Below, piece after piece: positions 39,704 through 47,349 of a DNA stretch of 64,000 bases. Each line of letters starts with the position of its first letter. Position 1 is the stretch's first letter. This stretch comes from Agrobacterium vaccinii (GTDB lineage: Bacteria; Pseudomonadota; Alphaproteobacteria; Rhizobiales; Rhizobiaceae), in NCBI RefSeq assembly GCF_021310995.1, contig NZ_CP054151.1:537501-601500 (forward strand), in the 5' to 3' direction. The position numbers and the translations under genes are program-made. The notes beneath the pieces are model-generated. The model saw only the letters and a list, made by a program, of their open reading frames with translations, was not told the DNA's origin and ran no database searches.

Positions 39704-40279
39704 TCACACCTCCTCCACGCTCTGGAATTCTTCCGGTCTTTCAAGAACGGAATAACCACGTTGAAGATTGGCCACGAAAACCTGGATCGACCGGAGGAAC
39801 ATCAGCACGAAAGCTGCAAAGACCGTGTAGAAAACGATGCTACGCGGCAGGGCCACCGTCACCATCTCCTCATCCGCCACGATTTCGAGATATCGCCACA
39901 TCAGCCATGACGTATAGGCGAAAAAGCCGATGCGCAGCACATCGACGGCCAGTGACATGATGCGCGTCACGTTGGAAGGCAGGTAGTGGTAGAGAACATC
40001 CACCTGGATGTGACGCGACATGCGCACGCACATGACAGAGCCGAGAAAAACGACGCCGATCAGGCAGTTGACGGCAATTTCCTCCGTCCATGCGTAACTG
40101 TCGTTGAGGACGTAGCGGGTGAAGAACTGCAAAAACACGCAGCCGGTCATGACCCAGAAGAGGGCAAGCGTAAGCCAATCCTCGAAGGAATAGACCGAGA
40201 GATCGACATTCGGCGGCGCTTCATCGAAGGTTTGGGCAAGTTCCTCAGGCGTCACCTGAGTGTGAGTTTCCTGCGACAT
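39704..40279 (-). CDS. TRAP transporter small membrane subunit (DctQ)
   Basis: A 191-residue protein with four hydrophobic helices and the DctQ stretches WTEEIAVNCLIGVVFLGS and MSRHIQVDVLYHYLP. It forms the membrane complex with DctM. It lies between dctP and dctM on one transcript, 98 bases after dctP with a stable hairpin in the gap. Confidence 0.93.
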   Translation of the reverse strand: MSQETHTQVTPEELAQTFDEAPPNVDLSVYSFEDWLTLALFWVMTGCVFLQFFTRYVLNDSYAWTEEIAVNCLIGVVFLGSVMCVRMSRHIQVDVLYHYLPSNVTRIMSLAVDVLRIGFFAYTSWLMWRYLEIVADEEMVTVALPRSIVFYTVFAAFVLMFLRSIQVFVANLQRGYSVLERPEEFQSVEEV

Positions 40280-40344
40280 TGAATTGTCCCGGCTGGAGCG
40301 TCCGACCGTTTCAGATCGTCAGACGCTGGAGAAAACGAGAAGGC

Positions 40345-40367
40345 GGCGCGGCCCAGAAAACCGCGCC
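40345..40367 (-). other. Hairpin between dctP and dctQ
   Basis: GGCGCGG (40345-40351) pairs perfectly with CCGCGCC (40361-40367) around a nine-base loop. Such hairpins after binding-protein genes often protect the upstream mRNA so that the binding protein is made in excess. There is no T-run on the minus strand, so read-through is expected. Confidence 0.6.
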
Positions 40368-40377
40368 GGACACGGAC

Positions 40378-41352
40378 TTACTGAATGGCGCGAATGGCTT
40401 CCCAATCGGCCTTGTCGTAACCGAAGTCCTCGAATTTCACCTTCTCGAGCACGTTCTTTTCAAAGTCGGCCTTGTCGACTTCGGTGACGGTCAAGCCCCG
40501 TGCCTTGAAGTCATCCACCAGCTTGTTTTCACGCTCCTCGATGATCTTGGTTGTTTTGGTCGCAGCTTCCTGCATGACGTCAACGAAGATTTTCTTGTCT
40601 TCATCCGACAGACTGGCCCAACGGCTTTTCGAAATCACCGTATTCAGGTGATCGACAATGTGACCGGTCAGGACAATGTTCTTCTGCACCTCGAAAAACT
40701 TCTTCGCCTCAATGGTTGTCAGCGGGTTTTCCTGCGCATCCACGGTCCCGTTCTGAAGTGCCAGATAGACCTCCGCGAAGGCAATCGGTGTGGTGTTGGC
40801 ACCGCAGGCGCGCGGCATGGCAAGGTAAGCTGGAACGTCCGGCACGCGCATCTTCACGCCGGACAGATCTGCACAGGTCGAAATCGGCTTGTTGGCCGTC
40901 GTGTGGCGCGTGCCGTAGTAGCTCACCGCCGCAATCACGTTGCCGGTCTTGTCCTGATAGCCCTTGGCCAATCGCTTGAAGACGTCGCTCTTGGTATAGG
41001 CGATCAGATGTTCGGGGCTACGGAAGATGTAGGGGAAGTAGGTCACGCCGATGGGCTTGTAATCCCGCGCGGCAAAGCTTGAGCCTGAGATGACCATATC
41101 GACGGTTCCCAGCTTCAGTCCCTGGTTGATGTCGACTTCCTTGCCAAGTTGCGATGCCGGAAAGACATCGATTTTGTAGCGGCCTTCCGTGCGTTTTTCG
41201 ATTTCCTTGGCAGCCCATACGGATTCCGTGTGGAATGGCTCGGTCGTCTCATAGACATGCGCCCATTTGAGCGCGGTCTGCGCCTGTGCGGTAAAGGCGG
41301 ATACGGCGACTATGGCCGTTGCGCCAAGCAATGTGATAAATCTTGATGTCAT
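40378..41352 (-). CDS. TRAP transporter periplasmic binding protein (DctP)
   Basis: A 324-residue DctP-type solute-binding protein with a signal peptide (about 1-24, ending AQAQ). Family stretches are FPASQLGKEVDINQGLKLGTVDM, split here by the family's Arg/Asn contacts, and VRVPDVP-like KMRVPDVPAYL with AFAEVYLALQNGTVDAQENPL. It should bind the uronate or aldonate delivered to DctQM. It is 74 bases downstream of the gntR gene. Confidence 0.93.
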   Translation of the reverse strand: MTSRFITLLGATAIVAVSAFTAQAQTALKWAHVYETTEPFHTESVWAAKEIEKRTEGRYKIDVFPASQLGKEVDINQGLKLGTVDMVISGSSFAARDYKPIGVTYFPYIFRSPEHLIAYTKSDVFKRLAKGYQDKTGNVIAAVSYYGTRHTTANKPISTCADLSGVKMRVPDVPAYLAMPRACGANTTPIAFAEVYLALQNGTVDAQENPLTTIEAKKFFEVQKNIVLTGHIVDHLNTVISKSRWASLSDEDKKIFVDVMQEAATKTTKIIEERENKLVDDFKARGLTVTEVDKADFEKNVLEKVKFEDFGYDKADWEAIRAIQ

Positions 41353-41426
41353 TGGTTTCCCTCCCGGATAGATGTCAGACTGCTGTTTTCATGATCCCTC
41401 TCTCTCCTTGCGGGACCACGCCTCCC

Positions 41427-42128
41427 CTACGGCTCCTCCCCGAAGCTTTCGGAAAATCTCTTCTGCGACTGCGTCAGATGGCGACGCATCGCATCGCGCG
41501 CGGCGGCTGTGTCATTTCTGGCAATGGCATCTCTGATGACCCTGTGTTCTTCCAGCGCCAGACGCCATGTTTTCGGTCCCTCGAAATGGCTGGCCAGCCG
41601 CTCGAAATAGGGCGTCATGCGACGATCGAAAATCTGTCCGGTGAAACGGTGCAGCGTGGCATTGCCGATTATATCCGTGATGGCAGTGTGAAAAGCGCGG
41701 TCCTGAACCAGCATATCGACGGGATCGCCAATCGCGTTTTCCATTTGCTGAAGGCACGCGTCGAGACGCGCAACACCGTCGGCAGTCGCCACCCGGGCGG
41801 CTTCCTCGGCAATCGCACTTTCAATGATGCTGCGCGCCTGAAGGATTTCAAATGGGCTGTCATTGTCGTCCACCGGTAGCACCTGAGCCGGATGGCTGGG
41901 CCGCTGGCTTACATAAATACCGGACCCCATGCGGATCTGGATATAGCCCTCCACCTCCAGAACGATCAGGGCTTCACGAATGGTGGGACGCGAAACCGCG
42001 AAACGTTCCGCAAGGTCACGTTCGGCAGGCAACTTGGCACCATGCCCAAGCTCCCCCGCCTCTATCAACGCACGAATCTGGTCCGCAACCTGCCTGTGCA
42101 GGCGGCGCGGCTCCAAAGCCACAAACAT
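41427..42128 (-). CDS. GntR-family (FadR-type) regulator of the hexuronate operon
   Basis: A 233-residue GntR regulator with winged helix GAKLPAERDLAERFAVSRPT (about residues 29-48) and an FCD ligand domain. The ATG at 42128 has GGGGAGGA before it, so the longer open frame is discarded. Just upstream is the dyad TGGTAA-N7-TTACCA. It reads into dctP, so the regulator probably controls its own operon, with a uronate or aldonate as inducer (compare UxuR/ExuR). Confidence 0.9.
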   Translation of the reverse strand: MFVALEPRRLHRQVADQIRALIEAGELGHGAKLPAERDLAERFAVSRPTIREALIVLEVEGYIQIRMGSGIYVSQRPSHPAQVLPVDDNDSPFEILQARSIIESAIAEEAARVATADGVARLDACLQQMENAIGDPVDMLVQDRAFHTAITDIIGNATLHRFTGQIFDRRMTPYFERLASHFEGPKTWRLALEEHRVIRDAIARNDTAAARDAMRRHLTQSQKRFSESFGEEP

Positions 42129-42150
42129 GAAATCCTCCCCAGATCCCATC

Positions 42151-42169
42151 TGGTAAAATGGTCTTACCA
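42151..42169. promoter_or_regulatory. GntR (FadR-type) operator
   Basis: TGGTAA (42151-42156) and TTACCA (42164-42169) form an inverted repeat with seven bases between, the classic FadR-subfamily half-site TGGT...ACCA. It lies 23 bases before the gntR start codon, fitting autorepression and control of the whole operon. Confidence 0.75.
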
Positions 42170-42302
42170 ATTGCAACTTTAAGCAGGAACGAGGCAGTGT
42201 CAACCCTGCGTTATGAGGTTCGGGAATTTACCACGTGCGAATATTGTGGAGTGACTTGTTATAACGCGCCCATTGCCGCTGCCGAAACGTCGGCGGAAAC
42301 TG

Positions 42303-43196
42303 TCACCGCTTGTTCGGCCTGATCTGGTTGCGCAGTTCCACCAACCGGTCCAATGTCGAGAGCGTTCGGTCGCGATTCTTGCCTGCAAGCGCCAATGTCA
42401 GGGCTTCGATGCAAACGAGCGAAGCGCCGTGCATGGCCACTTTTTCGTTTTTCGCGCGTGGCAGAACGAGCGTGACGCAGGCGTGTTGGGCGAGTGCGCT
42501 GTCTTCTTTCCCGACAATGGCGATGATGGGTATCGAGAGGCGCTGCGCCTCGGTGATCGTCGTCATGACCTCGCGGTGCGGGCGCCCTTGCGCAAGAACG
42601 AGGAGAACATCGCCGGTCTCCATTTGCAGCAACTGCTCTGCCAGCATGATCCCGGTCCTATCAAGCGCATAGGACGGAAACCCGGAGCGGATAAAATTTC
42701 GGGAGGCATAAAGGGCCACGACACCAGATGCGCCAATGCCGAAGACGCCGATTTTCGTGGCGGCGGATAGCACCGTCACCGCCGTAGCCATGGCTTGCCG
42801 ATTGTCAGGCGATGACAGCGCCGCCATCGCGTGGCCCATGTCTGCCACCACGAAGTCGATGGCGGAATTGGTGTCATCAAGAAGGTCGTCTGTCGTTGCC
42901 GCCATCTTCTCGGATGGCGAGTCCGTTTCACCGAGATGCGCTTCCAGCGTATCTTTCAAATCGACGAGACCTTCGAAGCCGAGCGCCTGAATGGCCCTGA
43001 TGACCGTCGCGTCAGATGTGCCGATTTCGCGACCGATTTCCAGCGCAGATTTCGCCAGCACCGCGTGCCGGTGCCGGTCAATATATTCCGCCACGGCCAG
43101 CAGGCCGGGAGACAGGGCATCCCGCTTCTTCTTCAATCGCTCGCCAAAGCGGTCTATGTGACGTTTCTTCAGAACGGGACTGCGCATCGATACCAT
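42303..43196 (-). CDS. RpiR-family regulator with SIS domain
   Basis: A 297-residue protein with an N-terminal HTH_6 domain (LAKSALEIGREIGTSDATVI) and a C-terminal SIS sugar-phosphate-binding domain (KIGVFGIGASGVVALYASRN, VLVLAQGRPHREVM). The ATG at 43196 has GAAG eight bases upstream; a GTG at 43205 and an ATG at 43187 are alternatives. It reads in the same direction as the hexuronate operon, 174 bases before the gntR start. A perfect dyad precedes its start. It may act on sugar acid genes nearby. Confidence 0.88.
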   Translation of the reverse strand: MVSMRSPVLKKRHIDRFGERLKKKRDALSPGLLAVAEYIDRHRHAVLAKSALEIGREIGTSDATVIRAIQALGFEGLVDLKDTLEAHLGETDSPSEKMAATTDDLLDDTNSAIDFVVADMGHAMAALSSPDNRQAMATAVTVLSAATKIGVFGIGASGVVALYASRNFIRSGFPSYALDRTGIMLAEQLLQMETGDVLLVLAQGRPHREVMTTITEAQRLSIPIIAIVGKEDSALAQHACVTLVLPRAKNEKVAMHGASLVCIEALTLALAGKNRDRTLSTLDRLVELRNQIRPNKR

Positions 43197-43214
43197 CGTG
43201 GTCACTTCAAAAGC

Positions 43215-43228
43215 GTGTATCGATACAC
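43215..43228. promoter_or_regulatory. 14-base palindrome upstream of the RpiR gene
   Basis: GTGTATCGATACAC is a perfect dyad, 18 bases upstream of the chosen RpiR start codon, a position fitting autorepression. No second copy was noticed in the window. Confidence 0.55.
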
Positions 43229-43265
43229 AGTGCCTGAGACGTCTTCATTTTTAAAGCAGCAACCA

Positions 43266-44207
43266 CTATTTTGCCGGGCGCGGGGCCGTCGTCGATTTCA
43301 CGATGGCCGTCATCAGCGCCATGGCGGCGTAGCTGTTCGAGATGGCCTCTTCCCGCGAGACCATGACGTATCGTCCCTCTGTGCAGGCCTTTAGAAAGCT
43401 GCAGAAGTCCGGCACGACTTTTTCCATGGCGTCGATGTCTTCTTTTGACGTGCCGCCGGTGTCCGACCGGTAGGGATCGAAGATAAAGTCAGCATCGACA
43501 TCCGGCAAACGTTCGCCGCTGACTTCGATACGCCCTCCCTCGGCAATGCCGTTGATGATGTCGGGAAAGCGGAAACCTGCATCTCTCAGCACCTGACCAA
43601 GCGCCCTATATGTATGATAGATACTGATCTTGCCGTTGAGCGGTTGGATGACCGATACCGTGATCGATTTGGTATCGACAGCAGTTTTCAACTCCTCGAT
43701 ACCGGCGCGGTATCGGCGGTCGAGAATGGCGAGCTTTGTCTCTGTCCCGGTCAGCTCCGCGAGTTTTTGATAGGCGTGCGCGGTGCCGAATCGGGTGGGA
43801 TCGATCACCACGGTCGGGGCTATTTTTTCCAGCGTCGCTATCGGGGTTGGCCTGCCTGCGGCGGTTATGATGAGGTCGGGCTTCTGCTCCGCAAGCGCTT
43901 CGAGATCGATATCGACAGCACCCAGAAAGGCCATGCCGGAATTGTCGAAATCAACGCCGGTCAGTATCGCGCTGGAGCGAAGATAAGGCTTTGCGTCGGC
44001 ACCGATGCGTCCGTGGCTGGCAATGGGCGTTACGCCGAGTTCGATCAGCGGAATGGTGACATCGATATCGTGCAGCGAGGCGATCCTAAGCGGCTTTGTC
44101 GGCACGATGACACTTCGTCCCGCATCGTCCTGAAATTCATGCGTGGCATCAGCCGCGCTTGCACCGGTGGCGAAGAGGGCCAGAAACAGCAAGGCAAGGA
44201 TACGCAT
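43266..44207 (-). CDS. Iron-siderophore ABC transporter binding protein (system 1)
   Basis: A 313-residue class III (FhuD/FecB-type, PF01497) binding protein with a signal peptide (about 1-18, ending GASA). Fold stretches include PLRIASLHDIDVTIPLIELG and LEALAEQKPDLII. It receives the ferric siderophore from the TonB receptor at 47350-49506. The second of two adjacent ATGs is chosen because AAAGG lies 7 bases before it. It is the last gene of the ATPase-permease-permease-binding protein operon. Confidence 0.92.
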   Translation of the reverse strand: MRILALLFLALFATGASAADATHEFQDDAGRSVIVPTKPLRIASLHDIDVTIPLIELGVTPIASHGRIGADAKPYLRSSAILTGVDFDNSGMAFLGAVDIDLEALAEQKPDLIITAAGRPTPIATLEKIAPTVVIDPTRFGTAHAYQKLAELTGTETKLAILDRRYRAGIEELKTAVDTKSITVSVIQPLNGKISIYHTYRALGQVLRDAGFRFPDIINGIAEGGRIEVSGERLPDVDADFIFDPYRSDTGGTSKEDIDAMEKVVPDFCSFLKACTEGRYVMVSREEAISNSYAAMALMTAIVKSTTAPRPAK

Positions 44208-44218
44208 CATAAAACCTT

Positions 44219-45265
44219 TCACAATTGGTCGCGACGGCGCCACAGAAGAGCGAGAAGAACAGGCACGCCGACAAGCGCGATGACGATACCGGCGGGGATT
44301 TGCAAGGGAGCGAACAGCGTTCGGCCAAGCGTATCCGCCATCACCACCAGCCCTGCTCCAATCAACATGCTTCCAGCCAGAAGTGACCGCTGTCCGCCAC
44401 CGATTGCTAGCCGGGCCGTATGGGGCGCGATCAGCCCGACAAAGCCGATGCTGCCGACGCAGGACACGGCGGTGGCGGTCATCACAATAGGGCTCACCAG
44501 CCAGATGACGGCAAGAAGATTGCGGCGCACGCCGAGCCCGACGGAGAAATGGTCCCCAAGCGCGGCCACGTCTGCCGCACGGGCACTTGAAAACAGAAGT
44601 ACTGCGCCGATCACCAGTCCGGTAACGGCAAGAGGCACCATGTCGGGCGTCACGGTTGCCAGACTTCCCGCCATCCATGTCAAAGCGATCTGGATGCGGT
44701 CAATGTCGGATATCGTCAGCAGCAAGGCGATGGCAGCGGACAGGAACCAGGAAAAACCGATGCCGATCAGCACGAAGCGCAGCCGCGAGAACGAACCTGC
44801 AATCATCGCGACCGCAAAAGCGACTGTCAGCCCTCCGGCAATGCCGACGAATGGGCGGAAAACCAGCGGAGTCTGCGGGAAAATGATGATGACGGTAACG
44901 ATTGCCAGCGCCGCACCCTCCCGTACGCCCAGAAGGCCCGGATCAGCCAGACCATTGCGCGTCAGGGACTGGAGAGCGGCACCAGAAAGGCCCAGCATGC
45001 CGCCGCAGCACAAGGCCATGACGGTTCGTGGTAGCCTCAGATCACCAACAACGGACAAGCTTCCCGGCGTTGCCGAGCCTGTCGCGAAAGCAATAAAATC
45101 GGATAACCCCGCTCTGCCGCTTCCCGACACAAGTGCCCAGACGACGAGTAAGAAGAGACCCGCCATGAGGGCCAGCAACAAGGCCAGCCGCACTGGGTGG
45201 ACTTTGGCGCTGATGCTGCCGAGAGCGATGAGGCGGTAGGACCCGTTCAACTTTCGCACCGTCAT
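44219..45265 (-). CDS. FecCD-family siderophore permease B (system 1)
   Basis: A 348-residue FecCD permease with about nine hydrophobic helices and family stretches DLRLPRTVMALCCGGMLGLSG, here shortened to its core, LTRNGLADPGLLGV and GSIGFVGLIAPHTAR (the ATPase-coupling loop). It pairs with the permease encoded upstream, with a 4-base start/stop overlap. Confidence 0.94.
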   Translation of the reverse strand: MTVRKLNGSYRLIALGSISAKVHPVRLALLLALMAGLFLLVVWALVSGSGRAGLSDFIAFATGSATPGSLSVVGDLRLPRTVMALCCGGMLGLSGAALQSLTRNGLADPGLLGVREGAALAIVTVIIIFPQTPLVFRPFVGIAGGLTVAFAVAMIAGSFSRLRFVLIGIGFSWFLSAAIALLLTISDIDRIQIALTWMAGSLATVTPDMVPLAVTGLVIGAVLLFSSARAADVAALGDHFSVGLGVRRNLLAVIWLVSPIVMTATAVSCVGSIGFVGLIAPHTARLAIGGGQRSLLAGSMLIGAGLVVMADTLGRTLFAPLQIPAGIVIALVGVPVLLALLWRRRDQL

Positions 45266-46278
45266 CTCAGCCTCCGGGCAACAACGAGGATGAAGACGGG
45301 AGCACCGATGAAAGCCGTCAGAATGCCGGTTGCCAGTTCACGCGGAGCGGCGATCGTGCGTGCGGCGATGTCTGCGGCCACAAGCAGGCATGCCCCCAGC
45401 AGCGCCGAAAGCGGGACGGAGAGACTGTGCCGTCCGCCCGCCAGCCGATGCGACATGCCCCCGACGATCAAACCGACGAAGCCGATGGGCCCGCAGAGTG
45501 AAACGGAAGCCCCACAAAACAGTGCCGCCGCGACCATTCCGAGCATCCGCGTCTGACGGACCGGCACGCCGAGGCCCGCTGCAAGCGTGTCTCCCAACGC
45601 CATGATATCCAGCCGCGTCACGATGAAAGCAGTCACGATGGTGGCGACAACAACGGTCAGGATGACCGCCTGTATGTCGGAAAACGAAATGCCGGAGAGA
45701 TCGCCAGCGAGCCAAAAGCGCATCTGCTCCAGCGTCTCCTGATCGAGAATGAGGATCGCGGACACGCAAGCCGATGCAAGTGCGGAGAGGGCTATGCCGC
45801 AAAAGGTCAGCTTGGTCATCGTCAAGCCGGTTCGCCCGGCACAGGAAAGCGCCAGAACAGCTGAAAACAGCAACCCGCCACCCAAGGCGGCAACGAGAGG
45901 TCGCGTCAGAGCGAATGGGATGAAGGCGGATGGAAGCGCTATCGTCAGCACGATGGCAAGGCTAGCCCCGGCATTAAGACCCAGAATATGCGGTTCTCCC
46001 AAGGGGTTGCGCAGGATGGATTGCAACAGCCTGCCCGAAACCCCGAGTGCTGCTCCGCACAAGATGGCGGCGAGTAATCTTGGCAGGCGCAGTTTCAGCA
46101 ATATCTGCTGCTCGAAATTAGCGTGGTCGCGCGCCATCAGGGCATCTATGACCAGTCGCGCCGAAACCGGTCGGGCACCGACACCGAGATGGACGACGCC
46201 GAGCAGCAAGGCGATTACGACCGCGCAAGGTATCCACAGCCAGACGGCAGACGACGCCGTTTTGCTTGGAGACTTCAC
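45262..46278 (-). CDS. FecCD-family siderophore permease A (system 1)
   Basis: A 338-residue FecCD permease (RLPRLLAAILCGAALGVSG, LRNPLGEPHILGL, GPIGFVGLIVGGMSHRL). I chose the GTG at 46278, which overlaps the ATPase stop as GTGA; the longer open frame gives an atypical basic N-terminus. It forms the inner-membrane channel with permease B. Confidence 0.93.
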   Translation of the reverse strand: MKSPSKTASSAVWLWIPCAVVIALLLGVVHLGVGARPVSARLVIDALMARDHANFEQQILLKLRLPRLLAAILCGAALGVSGRLLQSILRNPLGEPHILGLNAGASLAIVLTIALPSAFIPFALTRPLVAALGGGLLFSAVLALSCAGRTGLTMTKLTFCGIALSALASACVSAILILDQETLEQMRFWLAGDLSGISFSDIQAVILTVVVATIVTAFIVTRLDIMALGDTLAAGLGVPVRQTRMLGMVAAALFCGASVSLCGPIGFVGLIVGGMSHRLAGGRHSLSVPLSALLGACLLVAADIAARTIAAPRELATGILTAFIGAPVFILVVARRLR

Positions 46279-47090
46279 GGCGAAGCGTTCCCAGAGCCCG
46301 GATCGGGTAGAAATGCGGGCCTGCCGGTGATGGGGTGCGTCACGGCGATGACCTTGGTGTCGAACACCTTTTCGATGTCTGCTGCCGAACATTCGGCCGT
46401 CGTTTCAGCGATGTGATGAACAGCCCCTTCTTTCAGAAAAACGATTCGGTCTGCATATTGCAACGCCGCGTTCAGATCGTGAAGGACAGCGACGACGGTG
46501 CGATTTTCCATGCGGCTCAGTCTGGAGAGCAGTTCCATGACCTCGACCTGATATCGCAGATCGAGAAATGTCGTCGGCTCATCGAACAGCAGCGTCTGCG
46601 TGTCCTGAGCGATGGTCAGCGCGATGAAACACCGCTGGCGCTGCCCACCGGAAAGACTGTCCACCGAACGGCCGGCAAGATCGCTGAGGCCCGTAATGAC
46701 CAACGCCTGCTCGACGGCCTCTTCATCCGCCTGTGTCCAGGACTTGAACACGCCGCGATGGGGGTATCGTCCACGCGACACCAGATCGTAAACGCTGAGA
46801 CCTTCCGGCGTGACAGGTGCCTGCGGCAGCAGCGCCAGTTTGCGGGCAACGTCGCGGGTCGGCATGGTGGAGATGTCACGCCCATCGATAAAGGCCGTGC
46901 CGCCGGTTGGCTTGAGGACACGCGAGAGTGCTGCCAACAGGGTTGATTTGCCGGAGCCGTTCGGCCCGGCAAGCGCTGTGAACTTGCCACGCGGCACGAG
47001 AAGCGACACGCTTTTCAGCACATCGACCTGGCCGTAACTCGCGCTCAGATGTTGCGCGCGCAACGCCGCATCATTCCCATCCGACCGCAT
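46275..47090 (-). CDS. Siderophore ABC transporter ATPase (system 1)
   Basis: A 271-residue FepC/FhuC-type ATPase: Walker A GPNGSGKST, signature LSGGQRQR, Walker B TLLFDEPTTFLD and switch His in VLHDLNAALQYAD. It is the first gene of the importer operon and divergent from the TonB receptor gene. A RirA-type box lies about 50 bases upstream. Confidence 0.96.
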   Translation of the reverse strand: MRSDGNDAALRAQHLSASYGQVDVLKSVSLLVPRGKFTALAGPNGSGKSTLLAALSRVLKPTGGTAFIDGRDISTMPTRDVARKLALLPQAPVTPEGLSVYDLVSRGRYPHRGVFKSWTQADEEAVEQALVITGLSDLAGRSVDSLSGGQRQRCFIALTIAQDTQTLLFDEPTTFLDLRYQVEVMELLSRLSRMENRTVVAVLHDLNAALQYADRIVFLKEGAVHHIAETTAECSAADIEKVFDTKVIAVTHPITGRPAFLPDPGSGNASP

Positions 47091-47137
47091 CGACCAACCA
47101 TCTTCCTTCGTGAAATTCCTGCGTCATTTGTATTTTA

Positions 47138-47152
47138 TGAATGTAGTAGTCA
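47138..47152. promoter_or_regulatory. RirA-type iron box, importer operon 1 side
   Basis: Read on the minus strand this is TGACTACTACATTCA, which fits the TGA-N9-TCA consensus of the rhizobial iron repressor RirA. It sits about 50 bases before the ATPase gene and differs by one base from the box at 47282-47296. A TTGACT -35-like hexamer overlaps it. Confidence 0.72.
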
Positions 47153-47162
47153 ACAATTAAAC

Positions 47163-47197
47163 CGCTGAAAATTCCTGTCCGACACGCATTTTCAGCG
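47163..47197. repeat. Perfect inverted repeat between the divergent siderophore genes
   Basis: CGCTGAAAAT (47163-47172) and ATTTTCAGCG (47188-47197) form 10-base arms around 15 bases. It lies between the two RirA-type boxes. It could be a further regulator site or an mRNA leader hairpin; no T-run follows. Confidence 0.55.
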
Positions 47198-47281
47198 ACG
47201 CCGACCGGAAATATGCGGGCGAAACCGCCGCTTTCCCGGCAAAAATCTTACCCGCACACACGGAAATCGCCACTTCAAAGT

Positions 47282-47296
47282 TGACTACTACAGTCA
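47282..47296. promoter_or_regulatory. RirA-type iron box, receptor 1 side
   Basis: TGACTACTACAGTCA fits TGA-N9-TCA and has perfect TGACT/AGTCA arms. With flanks it matches the opposite-strand box at 47138-47152 in 17 of 18 positions. It lies 53 bases before the receptor start and overlaps a TTGACT -35-like hexamer, as expected for iron repression. Confidence 0.75.
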
Positions 47297-47349
47297 TGAA
47301 ATACAGAAGGCGGGTGAAATGACGTGATCTGTTCGGTGGGGACTGAAGC

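Noticed and set aside
44211..44678. Upstream extension of the system 1 binding-protein frame
   Set aside because: It lies in the permease gene in another frame; a signal peptide begins at 44207.
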